Shown: positions 1 to 13,511 of the stretch, piece by piece
How the letters are laid out: the number at the start of each line of letters is the position of its first letter
Numbering within the stretch: position 1 is the stretch's first letter
From: Diorhabda sublineata
Taxonomy: Eukaryota; Arthropoda; Insecta; Coleoptera; Chrysomelidae
Assembly: GCF_026230105.1 (NCBI RefSeq)
Contig: NC_079482.1
Span: 9,982,001 to 10,046,000, forward strand
Reading direction: 5' to 3'
Length of the DNA: 64,000 bases
Position numbers and translations under genes: made by a program
Notes under the pieces: model-generated
What the model saw: only the letters and a program-made list of their open reading frames with translations
Databases searched by the model: none
Told to the model about the DNA's origin: nothing

Positions 1-655
1 TTAATGTTATCCAAATTTTGCTAGTCACAAATTTAACATAATATCAGACAAAATTATGAAACTGTTAATCTGATGTGAACATTGTGGTCGAAATCAATTG
101 AACCATTTTCCAACTTTGCCTTAATGAGTTGCACTTTTTAATGATAAACATAACTGCAAGGTTAAGAGGAGAACTTCACAAAAACATAATAAAGAAAACA
201 AATAACCAATGACGGTCCAAAATTTTGGCAGAAATTGTTTGTAATCATACCGCGGCATAAAAAAAATAATCTCTTAGTTATATTATTCACTAACAAACTG
301 TAAAATCACAAAACACTGATATAAAAGTTTGATTAAAAATAAATGGAATAAGCAAACTAGAAAGACAAAGTAAGGCACATTTAGATGGGCTTTCTGTGTG
401 TTTTACCAAACAACTGTTCCACTTAAAAAGACGGGAAAGAGATTGATCAGCTTATCAGAAGACATCGACCTTGATCATTTTGAGTAGGACAGGACGGGCC
501 TATCAGAAGACTTATGTGCTTAATGGTCCTTGGCCGCCCACAATTCTACTATGCATTATTATACGAGATTCAATTTGGAATATGAGTATATCGTCACTAA
601 TAGTATTTTATCAATTCTGCAGAATAAGTACTAGAAAACTATTAATATTTCTCAC
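1..655. other. Intron of SV2-like gene, no exon seen
   Basis: AT-rich sequence to the left of the last visible exon. I looked on the minus strand for the expected TM7 continuation and found no open frame with a matching phase. No repeat family recognised. Confidence 0.5.
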
Positions 656-861
656 CTCGTTGTTAAACCGAATTGAATAAGACATGTTATAACCGTATAT
701 CGAAGATGAGGAGGCTTGCATAGAGCTTTAGTTTGTTCCCATATCTCTCCTAATAAAAGTTTTAACTCTTTAGGTTTCCTTATCCTCAAGCTACGAATAC
801 TTCTGGTGGATTGTTGAGAAATTACACTCATCGTACGTACTTTTTCTCTTAAGCTCACCAC
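656..861 (-). CDS. SV2-like exon F (central cytoplasmic loop, start of TM7)
   Basis: A 206-nt exon beginning GTG GTG AGC after TTTTTAG. It is rich in basic residues (RSIRSLRIRKPKELK) and then gives LLGEIWEQTKALCKPPHLRY and TVITCLIQFGLTT, the start of TM7 (family pattern FGLTTSYYTLMLW). It ends in phase 2 at a GTGAGA donor, so another exon must follow to the left of the window. I saw no convincing exon in bases 1-655. Confidence 0.82.
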
Positions 862-3800
862 CTAAAAAGATATATCAGAAAAATATAACTCTAATTATGA
901 ATTTCTTAACCGATTAAAATTCACTTACAGGAAAATTCGAACCGTTGTCACCTGTATTACTTGCATACATGTCTCGTAATACGTCAAGAGCTTCGTCTGC
1001 TTCTCCACATTCAAGAAGGAACTTGGGACTTTCCGGAAAAAAGAGAAGCCATAGCCCAATGAGAATACTTGGAATAGCGCATGCCGCTACAAAGAGATTC
1101 CAGCTTCTAAACCTAAATGTTTCAGTTATATATTCGAACTCCAATGGAATTATTATCCACGCTATACCTAAAATGATAGTTTGAAAATATCATATATCAA
1201 TAATCACTTATACATAATTCATAACGAAAATTGAATATAGAAAGAATACTAAAAAATTGAAGAAATCGATACGATGCCAGTGATACTAAATTTTTCAAAT
1301 ACTTTTTTTATCATGAAATTCTGCTACTACCAAAGCAAAAAACTTAATTGACTAGTATTCACCCAGTTCTACTCTACATCCTACTCAAAACATAAGAGTG
1401 AAACAGTTATTTAAAAATTTGTATCAATGTCCTCTAATGTACTGCACTTGGCTAGAAATGCAGTTATTTTATAATGATAGTAATAATCATAATAATGAGA
1501 GTAATGGGGCTAGATTGTTTTCCTTTCGGTATATTTTTCATTTTCTAAAAGAAAAGTAGGCTAGTAATATATGGTGTTCAATGGTGAATTTTGAGACTGC
1601 CAAAAACTCGAGACTGAGAAGAGAGTTGTGCCATAGGTTTATTTTCAGTTTTTTCCTTCCGCGCGTTAAAGTTTATGAATTCGAAAGTTACAATTGTTCT
1701 TGAAACGAATTTTGATCGCAAAACGCTCATACAAACAAAAAAAATAGATCATGTTCTTTATACTTGACTTTGATTTAAGAGCTGTCTTTCGGTTTCATAT
1801 CTATAGACATAGCTTTTATCTCAAGGCATTAGGCAATAAAGGTCGAATCTGTATGAAGATTCAATTCTATGTAAATTGGATGTTTTTATGTTGATTAGTG
1901 GAAATTTTAAGAAAAATATATCACTAGTTGTAAATCAACTGTTACGAGGTTTTCTTTTCTTCATGAAGCTTGCGAATAGTCAATTATATAGCTGTTTAAG
2001 CAAAGAGATTTCTACACTTTATGATAGTTTTAATTACATCTCAAAGATATTACATTATCACCTTAGACATATTTCAAGATATTAACGACACTCCAGTGTC
2101 ATGATACCCCTATCGAATTTTATGAGAACAATACCGCACTCATCCCTTTCACCTCTCGATTATCGCTCAATAATCATCAATCGCCAAATAAAATTATACA
2201 ATATCCACCTGTGGCTTTGGGGAGAACGCCTCAAGATATAAAGAGGGGTTGTTCACTTGGGAATTCGATTTAATCACAGCCTCAATGCAGTGCTGATCTG
2301 AACACTATGTCACACAAAGTACGAAAACGAGTCAAACTCATAAAATTATTCGACATTTTGGAAGAATGAACCAATCTACCCTACTTCAACCTACTACGTA
2401 CAAAACATTCTCCGGTCAATAATCGAATATAGTACTATGGAATCTGGCAACGCTATATCTAAAGGCACCCTCCACATCCCCTGGAATAATAGACGTCGAA
2501 GCTCTATCTTCTTCTTTGGCTACTAGCAACAGTTTATCATTAGTTTGCAGGAAATCTCCTTGCCTTCATCGATGATTCCTCTATAGCTATAAAGTAAAAT
2601 GCATTTATCATACTCCATTTGTCTACTCGTCTACGATTTCTCTTGAAACTGATGAAATCGGTCATAATACAAATGCCTACCTTCAGAGAAGAATGCTGTT
2701 GTACCTTATTCCGAATGTATTATATCTTCCCTAACAATACTTCGTTTTAGCGACCCATTTTTTCATTCCATTCTTAATTTCACACGCGACAGACAGTAAG
2801 CACACACAAGCATGCGAATAAAATCATTCCCATCCCGAAACGAAAGTATATCTCACATTAAATAGTCATTATCTAACAAAAATAAATCTACAAATTTTCT
2901 CTATTTTCACTTCAACATTTCGTGAGTTCATTTGGGGCTTAAAGTAATTATTCGGCCTGGATTACTATCAACAAATATTATTATTATTTGGGCAAACAAA
3001 TATTGAAGTCATCAAGTATATTTAATTTTATGAATAATTATTTGTTATTCAACAAATGAAAAATATAATTAAAGCTGAGCTCTAGTTTCCATGAAGAACT
3101 GTTATTTACACAGAATCAAAGCGATATATATGTACGTACCTGGCAAAGCAATTACTCCCAAAGTCCAAAACAATTCCATCCAACATAAAATTGTTTCGCG
3201 ATATTTGTTCGGCTGAAACTCTCCCAAATAAGGGAAACATATTCCCATAGCTCCAGTTATTCTATAATAAAAATCATATGCTCCGTAAAGAATAAGTTTT
3301 AAGATGAGATTATGTGGCTACTGCTTACTATATCAAAAAATTTCATCATTTAATTGATTTGGAACGATTTAGCTTTACTATATTCAGAATCTTTTTCTTT
3401 ATTAATTTCAATAATTATAATAGTTATTATACTAGAAACGTACAAAATACAATAAAAGGTTCTGTGAAGTTTATAAAAATTGTGAACATATAAGATCCTT
3501 TGAATCTATTTGCTGGAAGAGATAAACAACAATGATTTTCTGACATTTGAGAGATCTTATCTTCAAATGTTAATTGTTTAGAAATGATATTCATTACGAT
3601 AGAATAGATTGTTTTGATTTTGATTAAATACTCATACTAGAAAAGCACTTTAAGGCTCTCTACTATGAACTTTCTTAATTTTCGATAAATATATATTTTT
3701 GAAGATGCAAACAATCAATTGAACCAGCTTATACTAGAATTTTCATCAAGGCTACTACTTTTGATTGCACTGATCCCAAAATAATTAGAAAAAGCAGATG

Positions 3801-6800
3801 TTATCAGTAGCACTAAATCTAAAGAAAATACGAGCAATTGATAAATTAGGATACAAATTGCTCTCTTATCCTCTTATTGCTCTCTTATCCACACCAAGTA
3901 AATAATTCTAGTTTTCAAATCTTAAAAAATTGATCAGCGTAAAGAGATTTTATTCAGATTATGGAATAGTCATACAAGCAACTACCTATTGTATTGATTC
4001 TGATAAATATTTTTTTGAAAGGAAACAAAATGAGAAAGATTGGTCAACTTGTCGGAGAAAATTATTATTTGAAAAAATCTCTTGTTTAAGGTGAAAACCC
4101 ATTAGAAGTAAAATTAAATTAAGAAAGAACAGCAATTGGATATGTCTACTTATTTCATTACAGACATATACGAGTATGTGTGTTTGTGAAAACAAATTTA
4201 ATGATATAATAACTTTTAATGTTAACCAAAAAATGATTCTTACGCAAATCCGTTAAAAAATCTGAATAACATAAACAACCAGTACACTTGTGAAATACTG
4301 GACAGCAATCCGCATATACCATCCATCAGAAGTGCACCAATCAATACGGTTTTTCTACCTTTCGTGTCAGCCAGGCATCCCCAAAAATATGAGCCAATTA
4401 CCATTCCTGGAAATAAAATATAACGGTACTACGCTGAAATTTCAATATAACGTTGCAGAAATAAAACTGAACAATTCGTTTACTGATCCTTGCGCATTGG
4501 AATTAAACATATTGACGAAAAGAGCATTAGATAGTGGATAATTGTTACTTATTGCGAACTATATCATCAACAATATTAAAAGGTTGGCTACCATAAATGG
4601 AAACTGATAAAAATTCGAGGATATGATGTAGCCATATAGTTCAATGAACTCAAGAGAAGACCTACACCAATATAAAGTGATGAAGAATTGAAAACTAAAA
4701 AAAATTTTATTAGACAATGTAGAGTAAATTATCCAAACTAACACAAAGTTTCCTATTACTCATCGAAAATAAAAGTTTCAATACTTTTAAGACATTTTTT
4801 ACCTCGATAAACAACTCAACTCCAGTTGAATAATCCACTTACCTTCCGATTCACACTGTTGCAGTATTCATCTGGGATATACTTTTTATGACGTACGATG
4901 ACCCACGTTATAGTCTCGGAGGTCTAGATAGTGGCATGTTTAACTGAAGAAGTTAAAGTTAGAAGAACTAAAGTACTTGAGTCTGAAGATATAAAGTTAT
5001 AATTGCATGAAGTATGTCTCATAAGGATCAACCAATATTATGGCCAATTATGGCCAAGAACTGACATCACTCTTTAAATTTACTATTAAAAGACAATGGA
5101 GTAAACACCAAAGAAAGAACGCAATTTTGGTTAAATATGAAAGTTTTTTCAGTATTATTTTTTAGTAACAAAATCAAATCAACATCTATTATTAAACTTG
5201 AACTGCCTGATATCTTTTTAACCTACATTCTAGAAGGCATTTATTTAAACACAATAAAGCGTTTTGCCAACTTTTTGATTTCAAATCAAAAAGTTCATTG
5301 ATATGTGAAATACGTTTATGTTGTTATTTGTTACACAGCAATGTTGATTAAAATCAATCTAGGTCTTTATATACATTTTATTTACATCTTCATATATATA
5401 CATCATCTATCACTTATATCTTATAAAACCAACCATGTGCTAAAAACCCGGTAAAACCATATATTAACTTAACCTTACTTTTCTCAATAATAATCAACTA
5501 CAAAAACAAAACTATGTACATAGAACATTAAACTACTATTTCTACAAATCAAGCGCCATCTCTATAAGAAAGCATCAACTTAAAATAACTCCTAAAGATT
5601 TCTATTATAACAGTTTATTTTCACAATCGTTTGAACAATTGATATCAACCTATCAAAGCAGTATAGTTGATAAAAAGTATTATAAAATTATATTCCATCA
5701 ATTCCTCTTTTCGTTTGTTAAATGCAGCTATAGCAAATATATGGCTAGGTAGGGCGGTTGGATTGGTTTCTTAATAACACTTCATAATATATTAACTGAT
5801 ATTTAGTGTCGCATCCTGTAGCAAATACCTTTGTGACTGAATTTAGTAAAACAGTGACACAAAAAATTTTGTTGATAAGTTTCCCCACAGCCTAGAATAT
5901 TATTGTTCAAATGTTTTCATGGTTTGTGAAATTATCAATAAATTTCTACAATTTCACAATCATGTGAATTTTTTTAGTAATAAATTCACCAAGAATTTTT
6001 GGAAACACCAATCCAATTCAGAATTCAATGTTATTAAAGAACCGCAATATTTATGTTTGATAATATTAAAATATTAAGAAGCTTAATACTACAGAAAAAA
6101 GTATTTGATAACAAATATATTGTATTACTTCACAATCAGTTGTCGTAAACTATGTCAAAAGTTTAAACTTGTTCCATTATAATTTTAGTGAAACTTTGTA
6201 TCCATATACCTCTATATTTTTCAAGTCTTTATAATTGTCAAATGAGAGCATCAATATAAGTTTCATTTCCGAAAAAGCTTTGGAGATGGCACTTACCTTG
6301 ATTGCCAGGAAATTCCTTGCAATCATCACAATCGATTTTAATTGCCTGACAAAAATGAGGAGAAATTAAAGGTGTAATTAAATAAATGGTTTCAGCTAAA
6401 TCTCTTCACCGAATTAACCGTAATTTTTATAAATAACAATCTATTAATGAGTATAATTACAAATACCAACAATGGTCAAGTTTTACGAAATTTTATGGAA
6501 AATAAAAAGTAAACAATTATAGAAAATTCCATAGTTTATAGAAAAAGGATTAGTGGTTGAAAATAGATGGAAAATGAATATTCTATAAATCCCGAAAGAA
6601 ATTGATCAGACATTTTCCCACTTCAATTTGAAATTTTTTTAATATCTTTATATCCGCTACTATTTTCTAAACAGAACAATAATTCAATAGTTCAAATAAA
6701 TTCCTGATAATATAGTATAATCTTTTTTCAATATATATTTTTATTTTTGCTGTTTATGTGTAGTTTATTATTTGGTATTTTTTAAATAATTTTTTTGAGA

Positions 6801-9800
6801 AATGCATTAAAACAAATTCTCTTCAGTTTCCATTAATTTGCGGAAACGAACGAATTGAATCGAAAAGATTTCTATCTGGTGATAATTTAAAATGTAGCTA
6901 CAATTTTTATGTATTGTGTTGTAGCATAAGCTCCTTTTCACCTAGATCTGTATGATCTACTCATTCAAACACAAGATGTTTCTATTCGTATTCCAGTCTA
7001 TTTTATTCTATTTTTATTCAGCTCTTCAGATGTTAGGTTACGGCTACAAAAAACATTTGTTTTTGTTGTGTTTTTTTTAATATAAACTTATTACATATGT
7101 ATTTCATCCTGTTATCAATCAATATATTATTCTAATTTTTTTTTTTTTCATTTTCAACAATTTATATTAATTTGCAGGATCCTGTTAGGGAAAAGTTTTA
7201 TTTTTAGAGAGGTGAATTCTTCATTATTCCTCCAGATTTAACACAATTTTCTTGAATTGTAACCTCTAAAGTGCTAAAAAGTTGATGGATTAATAATTTT
7301 TCTGTATTAATCTTCAGCTAGGAAGTTCGAGGTTACAAATAGAAGCAGAAAGTTAAAATATGGCATTTAATTAGTTACAAAATAGTGCGAATAACTATTT
7401 GCCAATTTTTGAGTACATTAATTCAATACTAATAATAGAAAAATAACAGAGGCAATGACTATACAATAACTTGAATGGTTTACTCTATATTGCTTGAAGA
7501 CAGAAAACTGAGTTGCAAAACTAAGTGCATTATTCTTTTGGAATGGACTATATTTTTCTATTTGAACTATAGCTTGTTGTATATTGCGATAGTAAGCATA
7601 CAAATAGGTCGAGGCTAACGCTATTGTCAATTCAGAACTTACCAAGCATAGGGGCAGCAGTAAGCCATCCTTTGTCTGAAGATGACATCTGAAAGTCGCA
7701 TGTTGCTGAAGGTAGAACAAAAGATATTATTGTTATACCGACAGCGGTGTTCAGATATATAAGTCCACATATTGTCAATAAAAAGTAGTGAAATTTCCCA
7801 AAACCTGAAACAATAGAAATAATAATGATAATAATATTAATGAACAAATAAACCAACAAAATAGAAAAATCGCTTTGATATAAGGATGGCCCCAAAAGTA
7901 CCTAGAGACACAGTAGTTGCTTGAAAAATACTAAAATTTGGAGACACCACGTTGTTTACTATTTGTTTGGCAGCCATTAATAATGAACGTTTTCAGTTAA
8001 TTTGTAATCATGGAAAAAATTGAGCATCATTTTGTGATGCAATACTTTTATTGAAAGGCCTCAGCACAACCAATATAAAAGTGAACTAGGTCATAACCAA
8101 ATGAGGTGACGACTCCAGAAAATAAAATTCACAAATAGATGTACTGGATGATCGTCGACAGAAAGTGCGCGAGCTAGCAGACGTAGTAGGCATTCAGAAA
8201 GTGCGATCGCATATTAACTGAATATTTGGATATGAGAAAGCTGTGCGGAAGATGAGTGTCGTATTTGCTCACAAAAAAACAAAAGCAGCGTCGTGAAGTG
8301 TTTCCATCGAGTGATTGATAAAGTTAAATTTTTTGGCCGTTCCATGACCATGGATGAAACATAAGTCCATCACTACACACCACAAACTAAAGAACAATGG
8401 ACTGAAAGGGGAGAACCGGCTCCAAGTATGCTATGACCGTTCCATATGTAGGTAAGGTATTGGCGTCGGTTTTTTAAGACGCGCATGGGGTAATTTCCAT
8501 TGACTCTTAAAAAATCTTAAAAAAGGAAAAACCATCAACGGTAAGTTTTTTCCAACGTTTGTGCGAAGAAATCATGCAAAAACGGCCGCATTTGGCTAAG
8601 AAGAAAGTGTTCTTTCATGAAGACAATGCTCTAGCTCACACGTTATTGCTTTGTCAAAAATTAATGATTTAAAATTTGAATTGCTACCTCATGCACCATA
8701 TTCTCCAGATTTAGTCCCCTCGTATTCTTTCCTGATCCCAAACCTGAAAAAATGGCTCGGTGGTCAAAGATTTTCCAACAATGAAGAAGTGATGTACGCA
8801 GTTAATGACTATTTTGAGGAGCTTGACGATTTCTTTTATGAAAAGGGAATTGGACATGGGAAAAGTGTATGGAGCTCAAAGAAGATTACGTTGAAAAATA
8901 AATATATTTATTCAATATATTTTTTCCCAAAATTTTTATGTTTTCTTTGTTCCACCAGGTACTTCTGAGATCATCCTCGTATTGAACATGCGACAATCAA
9001 TATATCTATAGGTTAAAGTAAATAATGAAAAATAGACCTGATTTTTCTCAATCCAAAAATATTCGAATTTTTGAAATTGGCCCCTTTTTTGGGGGGTCTA
9101 GGTGGAGCCAAAAGTCGGAATTTTCGGAAAACCTCGATTGGGGGTGTGCAACTTTTTTACGTTACACGATAGCGAAAAAATGGGAAGTACGTTTTGGGGA
9201 CAAAAGAATATCCATAATCCCACGATCAAAATTTTGGGGGATCCAGAGGGGAAAATTCGTGGGAAAAAATTCCGAAGTGGATTTGAAAATTTGGTTTTTC
9301 TGGAATGTTGACATTTAAATATACCAGCGGGAAGCGCCTTGACATACCCTAGTCATTGGTATAAATTATTACCGAATTCCCCCCACTTTGTGAGGGTGCC
9401 AGGAATCGCTAAATATTGAACCTGGAGATGCGATTTTCGCAGGATCTTCCGGATTTTGAGCGCCTATAATTGGAATAGGCTCGAAATATTTTTGCCACAC
9501 CCCCCACCACCCTCCCAGGAGTTGCTCTCAATAGCACCGGAAGGCTCGAAATGGTGTTTTTAGGCATGAGAGTATGCTGCATATAGCTACCATGGTGGGA
9601 AAAAAATTCTAACCTCAAAATTCAGCGTCACTTGTGACGTCATTTATTGGCACTGATGGGTGAAGTTATATATATATATCAATCGATAGAGGAGAAACAT
9701 AGAATTTTTTTGGTCATATACAAAATGGTCTCGAAAAGTTTTCGTAATTTTTCTGATTCGTAATCTCGAAATTTCGAGGATAATCTCGTGAGTTAAGGGT

Positions 9801-12031
9801 GATATTTATATGCCTATGTACGTAATTTTATTTTTCCAATTTTTTTTGTCCCTTGCATATTTTTCGTTTTTCACATATTAAGAAAGTTATGTTTTTTATT
9901 TTTGATATTGAGAGGGGGGCAAGCTTCGCTTGAGAGGGGCATGACATTTTTGTCGAAACAATTCAGACCCTCCATCATAAAGTATAACCAGGTGAGTAGC
10001 CAAAAATTTTTGAAAGGGGGTCCGCCCCCCTACGCCCCTCAAGATTTTTTCGGGGGGTTCGAAGCTACCTCAATCTTCATTATTTTTGATTTTCTATACA
10101 ACGGTTTTTTTATTTTTTTTTCTACGACGTCTCCTTCCCCTTCAAAAACCCAGCTCATGTTGCGCGTTAACTAGTACAAGGACCGGCTCTAAAGGGCAAA
10201 TTTTCAAGGTGCTCCGATTTGGATGAAAATTTGTGAGGAGGGTTAAAATTTGGCCAGAAGAACGGTTCCGATCATAAAAATTTTCCGAAACTAGATTTAA
10301 GGGGTTAAAATTGACTTCGAAAATTTCATCAGGACCGGCTAAGGAGGGGTTGTTAAATTTTGGTCTGCGATATGGCTGAAAATTTGAGATAAGGGGTTTT
10401 CGGGGATGAGAAAGCCGATGGTGTTATTAGTTTTACCGTTAAAATCCAATAACATGGATAAAAAAAATAAAAACACCGAAAATTAGGGTTTTTGTCGTTT
10501 AAAAAATAGTAAACTACTGCCGATTGGCACGAAATTCCGAATATAGAGTACACGCGTGATAAGACTTTCTACTTTCTCATCAATTTTGGAAAAAAATTTT
10601 TTTCCTCATACTTTACTTGAAGAAATTTCAGAAAATATTTTTTTTCTCTTTTCAACTTCACAACTTTGACAAAATGGCTCAAAAATTGGTATCCTCGTAT
10701 AGAAATACGTCATGTTTCATTTTTTCCATCACACGATCCACAATATTTGAATTTTATTCGAATTAAAATTCTAAATTTTTTGTAAATTATATCCCTTGAA
10801 AAATTATATCCCACGTCTATGGTATAATGATATAAAAATATACAGAATCCGAAAGCACAACAATGATATTGTTTGAAAAAAATATATTCTTCTTATTTTA
10901 CCATTGAAAAAAATTTGAAATTCGAATTTAGTATAATAGTAATAATAAATACATTGAACTGAAAATAATGAGTCGATTAATCATTGTACTTTTTTTCTTA
11001 ATCTTTTGGCTCCGATTTCAACCAAATTTCGTACATGGGGGTTAAATGATATAGGGATTCGACAAGAATTGTCAGTTTCCGCAAAAAAATTTGACGAGGG
11101 GAAAATCCGTGAAAATTCATGAAAATTGAATTTTCGTAAAAAAGATATTTCCAATCTAAAAAATAATACTTTTTCTGAAATCTCCGTTGACGAATATATG
11201 ATATTTGATCTTTTTCCCCATACTTTTAGACGAACCCATATTTTCAAAAATTTGGCACAAAACCGAGAAATTTCCGGAATATTGTTGTCATCCCTGAGTA
11301 TAAAATTGAATAAATTCGAAACTATGAGAGTTATCATGCTATTTATGGTATCAATCGATTAAGAAAACTTCAATGTCTGTCCTCAATTCCATTGCAATTC
11401 CACATTCTCCAACATACGCGTATTATACAGGGTGAAATTTGAGACAAATTTTTTTCTTAAAAAAATCCACTTAAAAATTCATATTATCTACAGATCAGCA
11501 GCTGAAACGTGGTAATGAGAAAAAATCGGAAGAAGACCATAGGTGCTATCATAGAAAAAATATACCTTCTCTCCCTTGATTATACAAGGCGAGTTATAGA
11601 GCTTTGAATTTGAGCTTTTGCAACGGAATTCGACATTCCACAGGAATGAAAATGGAGAAAAAATCTTTTGGCTCCGATTTCAACCAAATTTTGTACATGG
11701 GTGTTGAATGATATAGGGATTCGATAAAAGTTGTCAGTTTTCGGAAAAAAAATTATAACAATGAGAAAATCCGTGAAAATCCATGAAAATTGAATTTTCG
11801 TAAAAACGATATTTCCAATCTAAAAAATAATACTTTTTCTGGAATCTCCGGCGGCGATATTTGATCATTTTCTCCCTACTTTTAGACGAACCCATATTTT
11901 CAAAAATTTAGCCACAAAACTGAGAAATTTCCGGAATATTGTTGTCATCCCTGAGAAAATTGAATAAATTCGAAACTATGAGAGTTATCATGCTATTTAG
12001 GGTATCAGTCTATGTAGTTATATTTATTATT

Positions 12032-12071
<40 letters not shown>

Positions 12072-13288
12072 AATATATATATTCATATATAGAGGGAAAT
12101 ATATAATTCATATTCCAAATATATTCAACTTCGATATATTCCGAGGAGGAGGAGCCGCGATGTCGCGGCCGCTTCTAACTAGTTCGGTAACAATTCAATT
12201 ATTAAAACAAAATTGATTCAAGAAGAACTGTGTTACGAACATTTGTCTAAATACTATATATGTATATACTACGTGATTCATATATTTTCTATATGTGTCA
12301 AATTAAGAAGAAACCACCTGGGCTGAAGAAGAACTATTTTTGTTTCACGGTGCGGTCATTGGTAAACTGAGATAAGGGAGTAACGAAATAGAACACAGGA
12401 ACAAAAACGATACAAGAAATTAAAAGGAACACCTCTAACATTTGACAAAGATATGCATCATATCGATTTCAACTCTTGAATACTCACATTGCAATACTTT
12501 TGATTTTGAATTGTTATAAATGACATATTTTTGAATAAAATGGAATGAGATTTTTTTCATATCCTTTGAAAATTTCACTTTTCTGAATATATAGGGAAAA
12601 AATTGAATATAGTATGAATAAATGGATTCAGGGGCTGAGAGAGGCAAAGACTTCCCTGGGAAACTATAACTACAAAAGATATGCTGAATGTATTAACCTA
12701 TGTAAGAAAATACTAACAGAAGTCTATCGGGGGACTATCGCCTCAGTAGACACCTGTAGACGATGGACTTTGCAAATAATTGGTATTTAGATTTTGTTCA
12801 CAGAGGACGAAAACTTTATTCACATTCTCCCGAAGTGCGAATTACTACTCCAGAGCATTACAATTGGGAGCGTATGAAATAGAAGATGAAGATCTCTGAC
12901 AGCTACAGCCATCCCACATTCTTGACTTTCTAAAAGGATTGGGATGAACAGATCAGCTCTAAACACTAGATTCCCAGTATCTCAGCAAGATAGCAAGAAA
13001 GGGGGACACAATAGATCATTTAGGTCGCAGTCTATATGATACTCCAATATCTACATTCATACATACAACAAATGGATTAGATTATAATTGACTACATTGA
13101 AATAAAAAAAAAATGTAGATGTGAAAACATTTTTTATTTTTCGAGTTTTTGATAAATGTGCTGATTGTGAATTCGTTTCAAAACTTTTTCCCTAAAATTG
13201 GAATATATCAATCAAACTATTAAGAAGTCGTAGAAGTCGCTATCAGTATTCTAAAGATACACATTTTGAAGAAGGTATCTCTGGTTCG

Positions 13289-13365
<77 letters not shown>

Positions 13366-13466
13366 GCCTTGTAAATGAATAAAGAGTTGTGGGTGGAGGT
13401 TACATTTCAAATTAATTAAGACTTTTTTAGTGTAAATGCGGTCTGAATTGGAGTATCTTAGAACAA

Positions 13467-13511
<45 letters not shown>

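Noticed and set aside
9025..9318. 97-codon frame in the G-run block as a gene
   Set aside because: Low complexity, overlaps another open frame, no recognised domain; the block looks like non-coding repeat.
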